Source: Xanthostigma xanthostigma (taxonomy: Eukaryota > Arthropoda > Insecta > Raphidioptera > Raphidiidae). From it: a stretch of DNA of 64,000 nucleotides. This document shows positions 11,886 to 24,083 of this stretch, one piece after another (the stretch's first letter is position 1; the number at the start of each line of letters is the position of its first letter). The DNA lies in NCBI GenBank assembly GCA_963575645.1, contig OY754466.1:5310001-5374000 (forward strand). The letters run 5' to 3'. The notes beneath the pieces were generated by a model. It did no database searches, was not told the origin of the DNA, and saw only the letters and a program-made list of their open reading frames with translations. The translations under genes and the position numbers were made by a program.

Positions 11886-12375
11886 ATTTTATTTTTATTT
11901 TATTTTTTTATTTTATTTTTTTATTTTATTTGTAAATCTGGCAGGCTAGCAGACAATGTCCAGTAACAAGCCTGCTCTCAATATTATACAATAATTTTTA
12001 TACATTTGCAGCACTGTTACAAACTATATATATAAAAGAAAGAAAAAAAAGCAATAAAATAAGAAACATAATTGAATAATATAGAACTTAGAGACTCGAA
12101 AAGATATAAAAAACAGAAATTTGTCTTTTAAAATTTTTTAGATTATCCCCAAAAATATCAATATCCGTTCTATTGTTGATATCGTTGAAAATGTACGCCA
12201 TTCTGAAAAGCGGAGAGTTAAAGGCATAATTGGTCGTGACTGAGGACAAATAAAAAGATCTCTATTCCTAGTGTTTTGTTCAGGAAGATTCCGGGGTGAC
12301 TCCATATCATTTTTACTAAAATCGGTGAAGTGGTTTATCTTCTTGTAATCAAATTTAGTCATGCCATATTGCAAA
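11886..12375 (-). pseudogene. 3' end of a non-LTR retrotransposon
   Basis: On the minus strand an open frame (12374-12138) contains QNTRNRDLFICPQ, followed by LRFSEWRTFSTIS. This resembles the TRNR...P...A..FN pattern near the C-terminus of Jockey/CR1-like reverse transcriptase proteins. It is followed by a 3'UTR with ctgctagcctgccagat and ends in an aaaat-type simple-repeat tail (plus strand 11886-11930). The catalytic RT part is absent, so this is a 5'-truncated copy. Confidence 0.6.
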
Positions 12376-12762
12376 TAGATACTCAGCTTAGGTCGTTAGC
12401 GAATATAGTTGAAGTTCAAGACAAATTGTAGAAAATATTCACAAATGAATTATTTACAATTGGCCTTTTACTACCATGCAATTTTTTTATACAAAAATAT
12501 TGAAATGTGACTGCATTAAAAAAAAACGTAATCAATTACAAAAAATATTTTTCGTGAACTTATTTGAAAGTACCGTTATAATGTAATCATTGAATAAGAA
12601 AAGAATGATATTTTACATTAAGGGACAACGCACAGCTACAAGCACGAATCTATTCTTCATGCACGTTAAATCAAGCCTTGAATCAATGTTATAGTCGAAG
12701 CTCAGACCGTGGGAAAATCTACCGGGCTACACTATTATATTATACTAAACTGTTATCTATAG
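12376..12762. other. No feature seen
   Basis: AT-rich, nothing recognised. Confidence 0.45.
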
Positions 12763-12980
12763 TCTATACTATAATAAATAATACTATAAGGAGGTAAAGT
12801 TTGTAAATTTGGATGTTAGAGGTAATCTTCGAAACTACTCATCCGATTTCAAAAACTTTTTCACCAGTATTTAGAACGGACCTTCACGATAAGCGTAGGC
12901 TATATATTATCGCGTTAAAATAAAAGCGCTTTTCGTGGTGACCAATCTAAAAATTGGGGCGAACCGGACCGGGCTGTTAG
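12763..12980 (+). mobile_element. Short Helitron-like element, second family
   Basis: Begins TCTATACTATAATA, carries gtttgtaaatttggatgtta, aatcttcgaaactact and cgatttcaaaaactttttca, and ends cgggctgTTAG before T. The layout fits a non-autonomous Helitron but the body differs from the Lep1-type copies. Confidence 0.6.
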
Positions 12981-13926
12981 TTATTGAATATATTAGGTAC
13001 ATGATGGAGAATATCAAATATAAACTTTGGTTTAGAATCATTAAGTATTGGAATTTATTTTTATTCTAAGTATAATAATAATAACATATATTTATTCGTC
13101 GAAAAATGCTCCAAGAAAGGAAAAAGATTAGTCAATACAAACATGATTAGTCAAATAACAAACATATACTTTAAAAAATCGTTAATTGAATAAAAAGTGT
13201 ACTCCAATAAAAACATTTTAATATGTATCCAAAAATGCAACATTTTCACATAAGTAGATAGTAGATACTAGACAAAATATGTAGAAAAAATACAAAATAT
13301 AATTAAATCTTAACCAAGTTATATAACGTTAACCGAGAGACATTGAAAATATTTTGAATAGAACATGACAATTGGCTTGTAATAGCCGGGCCATGGAAAC
13401 ATCATTATTAACGACGGCTTCCCCAGAAGCTTTCTATGCATACATTCATTTCTAAAATATATTTTTTCTAAAAATATTTCGTCTTCGATAACACGCTTAG
13501 TATATTCAAATAACTGCAGTTAATAGTAATATAATTTAATCAATAATGACGTCATCGGTTAATTAGTCGGTAAATTAGTCCGAACGAGGAAAACATATAA
13601 AATCGACAGATTACTGGAAGTTTTATTGCCGGATGTCATGAAAATGACAGCTGCTGTTTTTCTCCTCCTGCGCCTGAAACTTTTCAATTGGTTTGATTCT
13701 CGTTTGATTTCAAACTGAAATTATAATAAATTTTTAATTGAAAAACTCTCGACAACTCACGATTGCGTGGTTTTACGATATTAACAAAAGAGTTTATTGC
13801 GAACTATTTTCTGATGTGTTTTTTAACTTTTTTTTCCATTAAATCATAGATTATAGGTCAAACTTCACCATTTGAACGTAAAACAAACGATGATCACTCC
13901 TTTAAAGAATTATGAATTGCGTTCCA
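12981..13926. other. No supported feature
   Basis: AT-rich sequence without an ORF, array or inverted repeat that I can defend. Confidence 0.4.
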
Positions 13927-14345
13927 TTTTTACACGCTTTATATTAACTTCACTTGTAAGTTTGTATGTATGTATGTTTGTTTGTAACATTCGTTTGGAC
14001 TACAGCAAGTGGTTTATTACTGTAGTATAATATGTCAGCACTGTAACTACAGTGGTTAGCCGTGCGGTCTAAGGCAAGGGTCTTCGCTGACGTCAACTCT
14101 TGGAATCACGGGTCGTGGGTTCTAATCCCGTCCACGCCGAAAAAAAAAATTGTTTTTTTTTTTGGCAAATTTTTGACAATAAATCGAACTACTTAAAAAG
14201 TGGAAAATAAATATAGTTTAAAAAAAACTAAAAAACACGCTTTATATCGAACTAAAAAGTAAAAAAATTTTTTTTTAAAATAAGCTTAAAAAATAATGAA
14301 TAAAAAATACAAGTATTATTGTGAAAAAAAAATTGTTTGTCTGTA
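13927..14345 (+). mobile_element. Head of a dispersed element with a tRNA-like body
   Basis: Matches 43508-43900: ttttacacgctttatat, gtatgtatgtttgtttgtaa, ttggactacagcaagt, then a tRNA-like block and repeated actaaaaaacacgctttat motifs. The part from about 14200 is also the left arm of the long inverted repeat described next. Confidence 0.65.
14049..14141 (+). ncRNA. tRNA-like, probably SINE-type head (pseudo-tRNA)
   Basis: ttagccgtgcggtctaaggc resembles a Leu/Ser-type D arm (A box), and gtcgtgggttctaatccc a T arm (B box). The length between them suggests a long variable arm. The acceptor strands do not pair properly, and the copy at 43646-43735 differs in the same dispersed context, so this is a repeat component and not a working tRNA gene. 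Confidence 0.5.
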
Positions 14346-15975
14346 AAGTCGGTTTACGGACGATAGTTTTACGTGATAACGTATTCCGTAATACATAACC
14401 TAAATTTATATAATAATTATAATAATTCGAATCTATGATATTGCATCTTTTGCTTCAAATTTAGGTTAATTTTATTTATTTAAATTACTCACCATATAAT
14501 ATAATTGTTTTTTTTAACTTTCTTTCTTTCGTATTTATTTTAAGTCTCAAAGATTAGCTGTCATAATATTTATAAAACAATTGTTTCACTGTTTATATAA
14601 AATCCAAAACCTACTTACAATATTTAAGTATTTTCATACGTCAAAAAATTGATTTTTATAATGATAAAATTTGTAAGAAAACGATTTTTCCGAGAGATGA
14701 GACCTAGCTAAAACGATTTTTTGCCCCCCAAAATCCCTTTTCTGTAAATTTCATCCAAATCGTTAGGGCCGTTTTCGAGAAAAGCACGCACAGGGTCAGG
14801 CGGAACGTTACACTTTTTCGTGCATGCAGCCGGTGTTTTATCAATTTATTAACGATCTTACGTGGTTTCTACCCAATATAAGCACCTACCTTTACGCAGA
14901 TGACACTTCCTTGCTAACTAGCAGCCAAGATATAGACACATTGTTACAAATGTCTGAGCAAGCTTTAACTAGAGCATCTACATGGTTTACTACAAATAAA
15001 TTACTTTTAAATAAAAAAAAGACACAGCGCTGTGTATTTAAGTATAAAACCACTGTTTCCGTTGCAGAACCTGTTACTAGCGTAAAATGTCTAGGGATAA
15101 ATATTGATAACAATCTTAAATGGAACACACATATCGATTCGATTTGTAATAGGCTATCGCAAATATTATTCCTGCTGAGAAAAATTGTTAACATAGCGTC
15201 CACAGATGTATGTGTTACTATCTACAACGGGCTTTTTAATTCTATTTTGCAATATGGACTGATTATATGGGGCGCTGACCCTCATGTTGATAGAGTCTTC
15301 AAATTGCAAAAGAAAGCAGTTAGAATATTAACTAAATCAAAGTATAATGCTCACTGTGCTCCTCTTTTTAGAGCTTTAAATATCATGACGCTACCCTCAC
15401 TGTTCGTTTTCGTAAATCTCTTATATATCAAACGAAACCTATCTAAGTTCCAAATTGTTGAGGAAATACACTCTCACAATACACGTGATGCGAAAAACAT
15501 AAGAGTGCCTTTTCATTCTGTAAACAAACAGAAATATGGTCCCAATTATTGGTCACTACAGTTATATAATGCTCTACCTTTAGAAACGCGTTCCCTTCCT
15601 GAAAATGTCTTTAAAAAAGTTATCAAAAAGCAGCTAATGGACATGTGTCTATATAATTTTAAGGATTTTTTATAATTTCAAATGTTATATGACGTTTTGT
15701 CAAATTTTGTAAATGCGACAAATAAAAAATATCTTATCTTATCTTATCTATAAGATTGGTGATTCATCAATTTATAAGACGTTATCACGTCAAAAGCGTG
15801 GGGCGCTCGATGTACGAAAATGTGGAACAAAGCGCCCCACGCTTTTTTCACAATAATACCTACTTGTATTTTTTATTCATTATTGTTTTAAGCTTATTTA
15901 AAAAAATATATTTTTTACTTTTTAGTTCGATATAAATCGTGTTTTTTAGTTTTTTTTAAACTATATTTATTTCTG
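14200..15975. mobile_element. Element with about 130-bp inverted ends, interrupted by a LINE
   Basis: The left arm 14200-14345 (aaatatagtttaaaaaaaac, actaaaaaacacg, aagcttaaaaaataatga) pairs with the right arm 15843-15975. Inside it are gtgataacgtattccgtaat (inverted partner at 20739-20770) and ttttcgtgcatgcagccggt (inverted partner at 19580-19600). The right inner part tataagattggtgattcatc continues the sequence broken at 14849, so a LINE landed inside this element. Confidence 0.65.
14850..15750 (+). pseudogene. 5'-truncated non-LTR retrotransposon, RT C-terminal half
   Basis: The frame ending at 15675 begins in host sequence and enters the retroelement at INDLTWFLPN. It has the catalytic box YADDTSLL (motif C of reverse transcriptase), then STWFTTNKLLLNKKKTQ, CLGINIDNNLKWNTHI and LQYGLIIWG, and a C-terminal SHNTRDAKNIRVP and LQLYNALP. 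This order fits the thumb and tail of Jockey/CR1-group proteins. After the stop a short 3'UTR ends in a (tatct)n tail (15727-15748). Fingers, endonuclease and ORF1 are missing. The frame is unbroken over about 270 codons, so insertion looks fairly recent. Confidence 0.85.
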
Positions 15976-16481
15976 TACTTTTGTTTGACTTATCGGTACC
16001 TTAAATAAAAACATTTATTGAGCGCGCTGTATTAGTGCTTTGTCACGTATTACTGTATAACTATTTATGATGCAATTCACGCGTTAGGAATAAAGCTATG
16101 TCACCATAAAAGAGAAACGTCCAACTAGCACCCCGAACGACGAACGACTGGGACGTCGGTCGAGAACACGCGAAAAGTCGATTTCTATCAAGAATAATAA
16201 TCATGTGAATTGGATTTCGTTTTGAGTGAAGAAGTAATTACACACGTGGAAAACATGCATTTATTAGGGATATGCGCAGATTTGTACAGTCTTTAGATGG
16301 AAATAATGTCCTTAAACCAGGGCCGGCTCTGTCTTCTTTTCTGCCCCAAGAAAATTGCAGTTTGCTGCTCCTTGCAGATTTTTTCTCTTTTAACATTAAA
16401 AAAATAATTATTTAAAAAAAACAAGAAACGCAACTGCAGCACAAAAATAAAATTAATAACTAAAAAATATTTTCAGAAACT
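15976..16481. other. No supported feature
   Basis: AT-rich sequence with a GC-richer patch around 16120-16180; no ORF or repeat recognised. Confidence 0.4.
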
Positions 16482-16735
16482 AAAACTCGACTACTGAAAA
16501 GTATGAAACAAGAAAATATTCTGATCTGAGGATAGCCGTGGTCATATGCCACCTACCCTAACAAAACATTACATTTTACCAGTATAGTAAGCGATTATAA
16601 CCTCTAGAGCAAAGTGCATCAAGCTATACCTACATCTAGAGGGGCCTCATATATATGAGATGGCATACGACCACGGCTATCGTCAAATGAGAATATTTTC
16701 TTGTTTCATACTTTTTCAGTAGTCAGGTTATAGTT
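16482..16735. mobile_element. MITE with about 75-bp TIRs, intact copy
   Basis: Left arm aaaactcgactactgaaaag...gatagccgtggtcatatgcc pairs with the right arm ggcatacgaccacggctatc...cagtagtcaggttatagttt. The same family at 40017-40911 is split by another element. The undisturbed centre here, gtaggtatagcttgatgcac in reverse orientation, supplies that insertion's empty site. Confidence 0.85.
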
Positions 16736-17483
16736 TTTGAACTTATTTTTTATTTCAATTGTTTTTTTGACCATATTTTTTATTTGTTTTCAATTTGCTC
16801 CCCTCAGGGATCAAAATTCAAAAATAAATGTAGCCTATGTTAGCCGGGTCATAATAACGAATCCATTGACACCTTATTTAATAAATCGAATGAGTAGTTT
16901 AGGCGCTACGGTGGAACATCCGTAAATACAAACATACATAGACTGCTAAACTCATAACCCTTCCTTTTGGCTTCGCCGTAGTCGGGTAAAAATCTCAGCA
17001 TGCAGCAAGCAGAGACCTATTTGTCTCTTTTTTTTTTTTTTGAATGAACCCTACCCGCTACATATTGAGATTTTCCAATTTGTTTTCTTCTTTTATTTTG
17101 TTAGTAATTTCATTTATGTGCCGTAAAGTTTTTTACTTTTTTAAATAGCTAATTTTTATTAATTTCGTCCATTTTTACGCAGTCGAGTTTTTTATACTTT
17201 TTTTTATAGTTTGTGTTAAAAATGTGGCATAAAATTATTTTGTCAAAGACCACCAAAACGTAATAATTAATTACAATCTTTTTTATTGAATTTACGTTTT
17301 GAAATGAGTATCATATATATTAATACGCTAAGGTTAAAGATGTTTGCCACCCTTTTTAAAAAAAACTACACAATTTCTCCACATAAATTATATATCATTT
17401 TACAGATAATTGCTTGCTCTACTGACATCGACAACTAAAAAAAATATTATTGCTTTTGTTTTTGTAAATTAATTAAAATACAG
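16736..17483. other. Unassigned, with a degenerate MITE-like pair
   Basis: aaatctcagcatgcagcaag (16989-17008) and ctacatattgagattttcc (17058-17076) resemble the inner arms of the MITE at 21838-22027. A poly-T tract lies at about 17028-17041. No gene seen. Confidence 0.4.
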
Positions 17484-17775
17484 CAACGCTGAACAACGTC
17501 TGCCATCTGACGGCTTTAATTTTGAAACAACGTCAACACTTCGATCTGTCATCTGACCTTCATATTGTAATACAACAGACACAATACGGCATACTGCCAT
17601 CTAACGGCTTTAATTTTGAAACAGCGAGCAACGCTGAACAACGTCACAGCAATGCTGCATGATGCCATCTGACGGCTTAGCTCAACGCTTTTGCTACTTG
17701 CGCCTCTATATGACAATTTTAGTAAAATATTTCTTCGATCTGTCATCTGAGCTTCATATTGTAATACAACAAAAA
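17484..17775. repeat. Complex tandem repeat
   Basis: Three modules recur: caacgctgaacaacgtc (17485, 17630), atctgacggctttaattttg or its variant (17507, 17601) and cttcgatctgtcatctga (17539, 17734). Spacings of about 94, 145 and 195 bp show partial, staggered duplications. Confidence 0.75.
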
Positions 17776-18559
17776 GAAGAACGTTATAAGCAGTGTGCAA
17801 AATTAGAAACGAATTGAATACCTGCAATCATATTTAAAAAATAATTTTGTAAAGTGATAATTATTATACTTATTTAGTGCGAATAATTCGCACAGGTCAC
17901 TCTAGTTTTCTCTTATTTCAATCAGAGAAACGTTATTTGTATCGACTATGAAGAAAGTATTTGAAAAAAGTATCTTTAGACAACACACTAAGGATATTAA
18001 ACCGCATGTGACAACAATTAACGGTTTGCCAAACATCATTTGTACCGACTCATCGATCTATTATTTCCTATCTTGTATAAAAATAAAAAACAAAAAAACA
18101 TCGAACAGAGAATGAACATCGCGTTTTCACCAGTCGTGCGCCATTAATCGTTAGTTTTTTTGTTTCCGAACGACATTTTTCTCTATATAACTAAGTTTAT
18201 CTACGCCCGAACATTCAAACGTTATGTTTTATTGTAACTAACCTCCTATTGGTCATCAAATATGATTCTTTTTTGTTAACTTCCCGTTCACTTATTTTCC
18301 ACGACGACAGTCTTCTGTTTTTTAAGATTATTGATTGAACATACCAATGCCCAGTTATTGTCCGCAAAGTTTTAGAGTTTTTTAGGGTAAAGAATACGGA
18401 TTTTCAGTCAAAATAACAAATCCGATTTTGTTTGTGTATCTCTTTAATTCCCTCCCTAGCGTCCACAATCAAATTTTATCTCCGGGAATGGATTTTATTA
18501 ATGCAAAGCTGATGAGTTTCTCTTGGGGCGCTAAAGCTTAAATTTAATTTTAAAAAAAC
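17776..18559. other. No supported feature
   Basis: AT-rich; no ORF, array or TIR recognised. A ctgatga at 18509 lacks the other hammerhead core elements. Confidence 0.4.
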
Positions 18560-18825
18560 ATTAGTATACTCAAATTTATTGGTTAACAAGTGCTAAAAAC
18601 GATTGATTCATGTATTGTTAACGGGAAGCTGTACGTTTAACTGCCAAATTACTTGCAACTCAACTAAAATTCTATAGTCTCGTAGCGATCGGCATTTTCA
18701 TGTCAAAAAACATTAAATTATTAAAATTTATTGATTATTAAGTTAAAAAAACGATTGATCTATGTATCGTCAACTAGAAGCTATACGTTTAACTGTCAAA
18801 TTACTTGCAACTCAACTAATATAGT
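18560..18825 (+). repeat. Diverged tandem duplication, about 151-bp period
   Basis: Two units share acgattgat(t/c)(t/c)atgtat, aagct(g/a)tacgtttaactg and aaattacttgcaactcaact, with the last motif at about 18647 and 18798. Confidence 0.75.
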
Positions 18826-19404
18826 ACGAACTAGGCTTCAAAGTACAATTAAAACTCTTCGTCACTTAACTACTACTTAACTGCAATTATTAGAGTGGTT
18901 ACAAGGTGACAAATAAAAGAAGCAAGCCTTTTATATTTCACAAAAGACGAATCGTTAACTGTTAATCGACTGTCATTTCGAGTTATAAAAGCGTCAGTTA
19001 AGATCATTGCGAGCGACACTCGAAGCCATTATTAGCCACAATGTTGTAACCTTGCGGCTTTCATCAACTTTACCCCTCAATAGTTTTAATCTGATTCACC
19101 ACTACTATATACCCTCTTGCATTATCTCTATGTATTGTTATCGCAACACGTCACCCCTTTTTGTAGGGGACACGCGGCGACCGACACACAAAAGAGGGAT
19201 GATACATATTTTTCACGCGTAAAGAGGCACTCCGGTGGACCATTTCGTTAACACAAAACTCATAACACTTTTCATTTGCGCGCATGTTTAAGTTGAAATA
19301 TATTTACATTATTAAAATAAAAGTTCTCTTTGTTTTATGTATTATTTATTATGTGTGTGTTTTATGTGAATATATTATGATTTTGTTATGCGGCGTGCAA
19401 AAGA
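18826..19404. other. No supported feature
   Basis: Contains a 71-codon ORF at 19007-19222 with no recognised similarity. No promoter or splice context supports it. Confidence 0.35.
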
Positions 19405-20056
19405 AATGATAAACAATGCATTTTGGATTGTGAGCTTCTAGCTTTGGATTAAACTTCTATAAATAGGTACAATTGAAGACATATTATAGGTGTAATAAAA
19501 TATAAGCAAAAAAAAATTTTTGACGTGATAACGTCTTATAAATTGATGAATCTCCAATCTTATAAATTGATAAAACACCGGCTGCATGCACGAAAAAGTG
19601 TAACGTTCCTAACGCGTAACGTTGCGCCTGACCCTGTGCGTGCTTTTTGCTAATTTCTCGCTCAATTTAAATCAGATCGGTTTGAAACCAGTCTTAAACG
19701 AAAGAGGAGAACATTTTACATAGATTTCGTAATGATAAACAATGCATTTTGGATTGTGAGCTTCTAGCTTTGGATTAAACTTCTATAAATAGGTACAATT
19801 GAAGACATATTATAGGTGTAATAAAATATAAGCAAAAAAAAATTTTTGACGTGATAACGTCTTATAAATTGATGAATCTCCAATCTTATAAATTGATAAA
19901 ACACCGGCTGCATGCACGAAAAAGTGTAACGTTCCTAACGCGTAACGTTGCGCCTGACCCTGTGCGTGCTTTTTGCTAATTTCTCGCTCAATTTAAATCA
20001 GATCGGTTTGAAACCAGTCTTAAACGAAAGAGGAGAACATTTTACATAGATTTCGT
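19405..20056 (+). repeat. 326-bp tandem duplication, apparently identical copies
   Basis: Units 19405-19730 and 19731-20056 match base for base as far as I can read, from aatgataaacaatgcatttt to acatagatttcgt. Each contains the reverse complement of inner parts of the 14.2-15.9 kb element (gacgtgataacgtcttataa, aacaccggctgcatgcacga). Confidence 0.9.
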
Positions 20057-20714
20057 ATAACAGAATTTGCCTAAACAGTTTTTTTATACAAATTTATATA
20101 GAAAAATAGCTGTATAAATGCAATGTTGTCTAATGCATGGCGCGACGCGGTCGGTCGTCTTTGTTTGCCGTACATGGAAATTAGAAAATAACGTATGTCT
20201 TGTCTTAACATGAAAACGGCTGCATTTCTAATGTTTAATTCAATTTTTTGACATTAGTATTTTGTGAAATGCAACGCCTTCTAAGTTAAGTATTGGAATA
20301 ACTAATTATTATTAGAACATAATACTTTGACAGTTGCAAACGTCACTTTTGACATTTCTTATCATTCCGACACCAAGGATAAGCGGATTGAAACCAAATT
20401 TTGGGAGGATGTTTGATATGCAAATATGAAGTGGCCTATTGTTTTTGGGGAACATCGGCGCATGCGTAAAAGAATATATCTCTTATAAGGAGGTTTTATA
20501 TAATAATAATATAGTTTTTAAAACGGTTTTTACTCTATCTATTTTTACTAGAAATTTTTGTAAATTTTTTGGGGAAAATCGGCGCATGCGCAAAAGAGAT
20601 ACATGCCATAGTTGTTTTTTATATAGTAATAGTATACTTTTTATAGTGTTTTATTATCTACTTAATAAAATTTACCTAAGTTTGAAGCGAAAGATGCAAT
20701 ATCATAGATTCGAA
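20057..20714 (+). repeat. Dispersed repeat fragments with ggcgcatgcg motif
   Basis: ggattgaaaccaaattttgg and aggatgtttgatatgc (20387-20420) recur at 53970-54008. ggggaacatcggcgcatgcg (20447) is echoed at 20571 and near 48800. No coding region is supported; the 94-codon ORF here lies across these repeats. Confidence 0.5.
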
Positions 20715-20808
20715 TTATTATAATTATTATATAAATTTAGGTTATGTATTACGGAATACGTTATCACGTAAAACTATCGTCCGTAAACCGACTTTACAGA
20801 CAACCAAT
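20715..20808 (-). repeat. Inverted partner of 14345-14450
   Basis: taaatttaggttatgtatta, cggaatacgttatcacgtaa and cgtccgtaaaccgactttac are the reverse complement of sequence inside the element at 14.3 kb. With the 326-bp duplication this suggests a second, rearranged copy of that element spanning about 19.4-20.8 kb. Confidence 0.7.
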
Positions 20809-21164
20809 TTTTTCATTTCAGTTTCTCTTGTACAGCGCTGTACTCGTATTATATGTGAAATAAAGTCAACATTTACGTTTTGGCCGACCGTATTACCTAA
20901 TTGCGTTAATACAATTCAGAGAATAATAATTATTATTGTTTGTGCACAGAGCCGTATTTAGAAATAAACCTTCTTTTCTTTCTAAGCTTTAATTTAACGG
21001 GCTGTAACATACTTCTCTGTATTTTCGTTTCTTAAAACAAGTACTGGATACAATTTGAAAAATTCGATACTGTTACATTCATTGACTGAAGTGGAGGAGC
21101 CAATAATTTAAGAGAATGTTGTCAACAGAGGGGAATAAAAAAATATTTTGTAATTATAACAATA
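20809..21164. other. No feature seen
   Basis: AT-rich, nothing recognised. Confidence 0.45.
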
Positions 21165-21655
21165 TCTAAAAAATATAAAAGGAAACCTTGACTGACTGAC
21201 TGATCTATCAACGCACAGCTCAAACCACTGGACGAATTGAGCTGAAATTTGGCACACACATAGTTATTATGACGTAGGTATCCGCTAAGAACGGATTTTT
21301 GAAAATTCATCCCCTAAAATGATGTAACGGGGGTTCAAAATTTGCATGGAGAAATCATATAAGATATATAGAGGTATCAATTCTAAAAATAACAGGATTA
21401 CTCCCGTCAACAAATAAATAAACATGTGTTTCATGCTTTTTCTAAAACAACCCCTTCAGAGGCTGAAAAGAGATAAATAGTCTAAAAATCAACACGGGTG
21501 TTATTTTCAAAGTTTGTCAGGACGTTGATCACGTGAATGTCATCAAATTTGAAATTTATTAGGGGGATCTACGTCGAGAAAGGAGTATATGCCAAATAAT
21601 GGAAATGTATACGTGTTTCATCTCAATCGCGCGCAAAGCCGCGGGTAACGACTAG
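21165..21655 (+). mobile_element. Helitron-like element, third family
   Basis: Begins A|TCTAAAAAATATAAAAGG and ends gccgcgggtaacgaCTAG|T. The body carries gactgactgactgatctatc, aacgcacagctcaaaccact, gagctgaaatttggcacaca and cgtaggtatccgctaagaac, a block I know as common in insect Helitron-type repeats. It inserts between A and T. No coding capacity. Confidence 0.75.
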
Positions 21656-21837
21656 TAGGTATATAAAATAAAAGCTTGTAAATAGCCAATACCAAACGTG
21701 TATATTTATATCACTTTTATGTTACCATTTTGACGCAAACTACAAAAAAAGTAAAAAAAAATAAAATTCGAAACATAAAAATGACTAGCTAAAAGGAAGG
21801 AAATAAAAATTAATTATTTAAAAAAAAAAAAAACAGA

Positions 21838-22027
21838 AAACCCGACTGCACAAAAATGAAATTAATAACTAAAAAGAGGAAAACAAGTCGGAAAATCTCA
21901 ACATGCAGCGGGTGGGAACCCATTCAAAAACAAAAGAAAGAAACGAATAGGTCTCCACCTGGTACCTGTTGAGATTGTCCGACTTTTTTCTTTTTTTTGT
22001 TAATTCTATTTTTGTACAGTCGGGTTT
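21838..22027. mobile_element. Small MITE with cccgactg ends
   Basis: aacccgactgcacaaaaatg / tttttgtacagtcgggtt are inverted ends. Inside them a second inverted pair, aagtcggaaaatctcaacat / gttgagattgtccgactt, frames the centre. Related half-sites are at 16989-17076. Confidence 0.7.
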
Positions 22028-23013
22028 CTTGTCTTTTTTACCCATGACGGAACGGAGAAGGTATATGCGTTTAGGGTGAGATATTGTTTGTTTGTTTTAA
22101 ATAATTAATTTTTTTACATCTTTTAAAGTGCCCCGACGTTAGAGTTTCCGAGTTCACTGGTTATAGTAATGTTTATTTACACCCTAAATCCTAGTTAAGC
22201 TCAAAATAACAGCTTTTACGAAAGTCTTGCAATTTTTGGGACCACGAGCTCTTGGACTAAACGCGGACGGTGTATTTGGTGACATATTCTCTATCTGTTT
22301 TATGCAATGTCGCCTTCATTTCAGCGATAGGGTTATAGAGCAGGGCTACATGGAGGAGGATTGAGTGCCGTTCGACATCGACATTAATCATAAAATGACA
22401 GAATGGCATAACGCGAATATCCATATTAATGGCTCCGGGGATACCAAAATGGAAAACTCTAAAATAACCGTACGCGATAATTATACTCCACAGTTGGGTG
22501 TATTGGAAACGCTGTACCTCCGGAAACCATAGGTTTGTTTTTATGTCCGCTCTAAGACTGTTTAAAAACGTTTTAACTTTAAGAGAACCCTTTCTGCAAC
22601 CCAGCTTGAGTTTGAACTAATATGACAACTGGGGGTTTTATTTAAAATAGTAACAGGACCCTTGAAAAGAAGCCTTAATCCTGAAACTCGGTTATTTTGA
22701 ATGTATGGATCTAAAATATATTATGGTGGAGGGGTCGTGCTTTGTTCTTCCACCACATTTTTCTTGTTTTTAACAACCTCATCCGTCACCTAGCAATCTT
22801 ATTTCATTCATTCCAACAATGTCAGTAACTGTTGTCCGTTTCTATGTAAGGCCCTTAATCTAAGTAGTCACATAATATATCAGGAAAATGCAATGCAGCT
22901 ATCCCAGCTGCCTATAACTTTTAATTATAATTCAGAAAATTTAACTAATATTTTAATATACAATTATTCCAATGCTCTAACGTGTTGTTTATCTTGAAGT
23001 CAATTGAAATTAA
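22028..23013. other. No supported feature
   Basis: About 1 kb of mixed composition. GC content rises around 22240-22450, but all frames there are broken and no protein family is recognised. Confidence 0.4.
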
Positions 23014-23364
23014 TCTATTACTAATATATAAAGCTGAAGAGTTTGTTTGTTTGGTTGAACGCGCTAATCTCAGGAACTATTGGTTCGATTTGAAAAAAAA
23101 ATGTTTTTGTTGGATAGCCCATTTATCGAGGAAGGCTATAGGCTATATAATAACACGCTACGACCAATAGGAGCGGAGCATCAATGAAAAATGTTGCAAA
23201 ATATAACTCAAAATTTGTCCGTCCGACAAAAACTTTTGAACGGTATCTCCGATCATCATGAAATTTGACCAAAACATTCATCTCGGTAAACGAAGATGAA
23301 CGTGCGCACTCATGCCCCCCTATTCGTTCTTTTACACCAGGGTGAAACCGGACGGGACCGCTAG
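23014..23364 (+). mobile_element. Helitron-like non-autonomous element (Lep1-type)
   Basis: Begins A|TCTATTACTAATATATAAAG and ends gggaccgCTAG|T. It shares the whole body with 2549-2892, including gaggaaggctataggctata and acttttgaacggtatctccg. Confidence 0.8.
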
Positions 23365-24083
23365 TATACAATAAAATTAAACACTAAAAAATGTGACATT
23401 TTTTTAAAAAGTAATCGCTTGTAAAAGGGAAAATATTTTTCTGCGTTTTTAGAAACTTTCTTTTTTGCATTTTTTTTTTATTTTTTCATAATAATCACAA
23501 CCAATAACGTTTCCAGCTACGCTATTATAAAATAGTATATTTTTTTATTAAAAAAAGACATATTCATAAACAATATCAGCTGTTCACTAACAAAATTATG
23601 ACAACATGATGCATGTTGTGAATCGTTCATTGAAAATCCTGAAATAAAAGTCAACATACATAGTAATGCTCGATTTCGCGTTTTAAGTAAATGGTGTTAC
23701 CTATTTAATTTTAAACAAATGGCTTTCTTAGCGCTATAGATTTAAAGCTGAATGTCATTAGAAACCGGGCAGGTCGATAACTGGCTTATAAAAAAAATGT
23801 GTTTATCAGGGAAACTGTGTAGAACCGATCACGCGGCCTAAAAAACAAACCACTGCATTCCGGAATATAAAATGTAAAACTCAAAATTAATTATGCTTTA
23901 CTGGGGTTTTTGTCACTCCCGGTGGCCTTCCAGGAAATATCAATATCAGTAAAATTTTAATTATGAATAGTTGCACAACCCTACTTCATTGACATTCTAC
24001 CCTAAACTTTTTCTATAGGAAATCGATTATAGCAAAATTTTAATGTTGACGATTTTAAATTTCGATAAATGAAGATAAGTTAG
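23365..24083. other. No supported feature
   Basis: AT-rich interval; nothing recognised. Confidence 0.4.

Noticed and set aside
14892-15203. 103-codon minus-strand ORF
   Set aside because: It is the antisense shadow of the reverse transcriptase frame, which has the YADD box.
18509-18540. Hammerhead-ribozyme-like ctgatga
   Set aside because: The conserved GAAA and the three stems are not present in the surrounding sequence.
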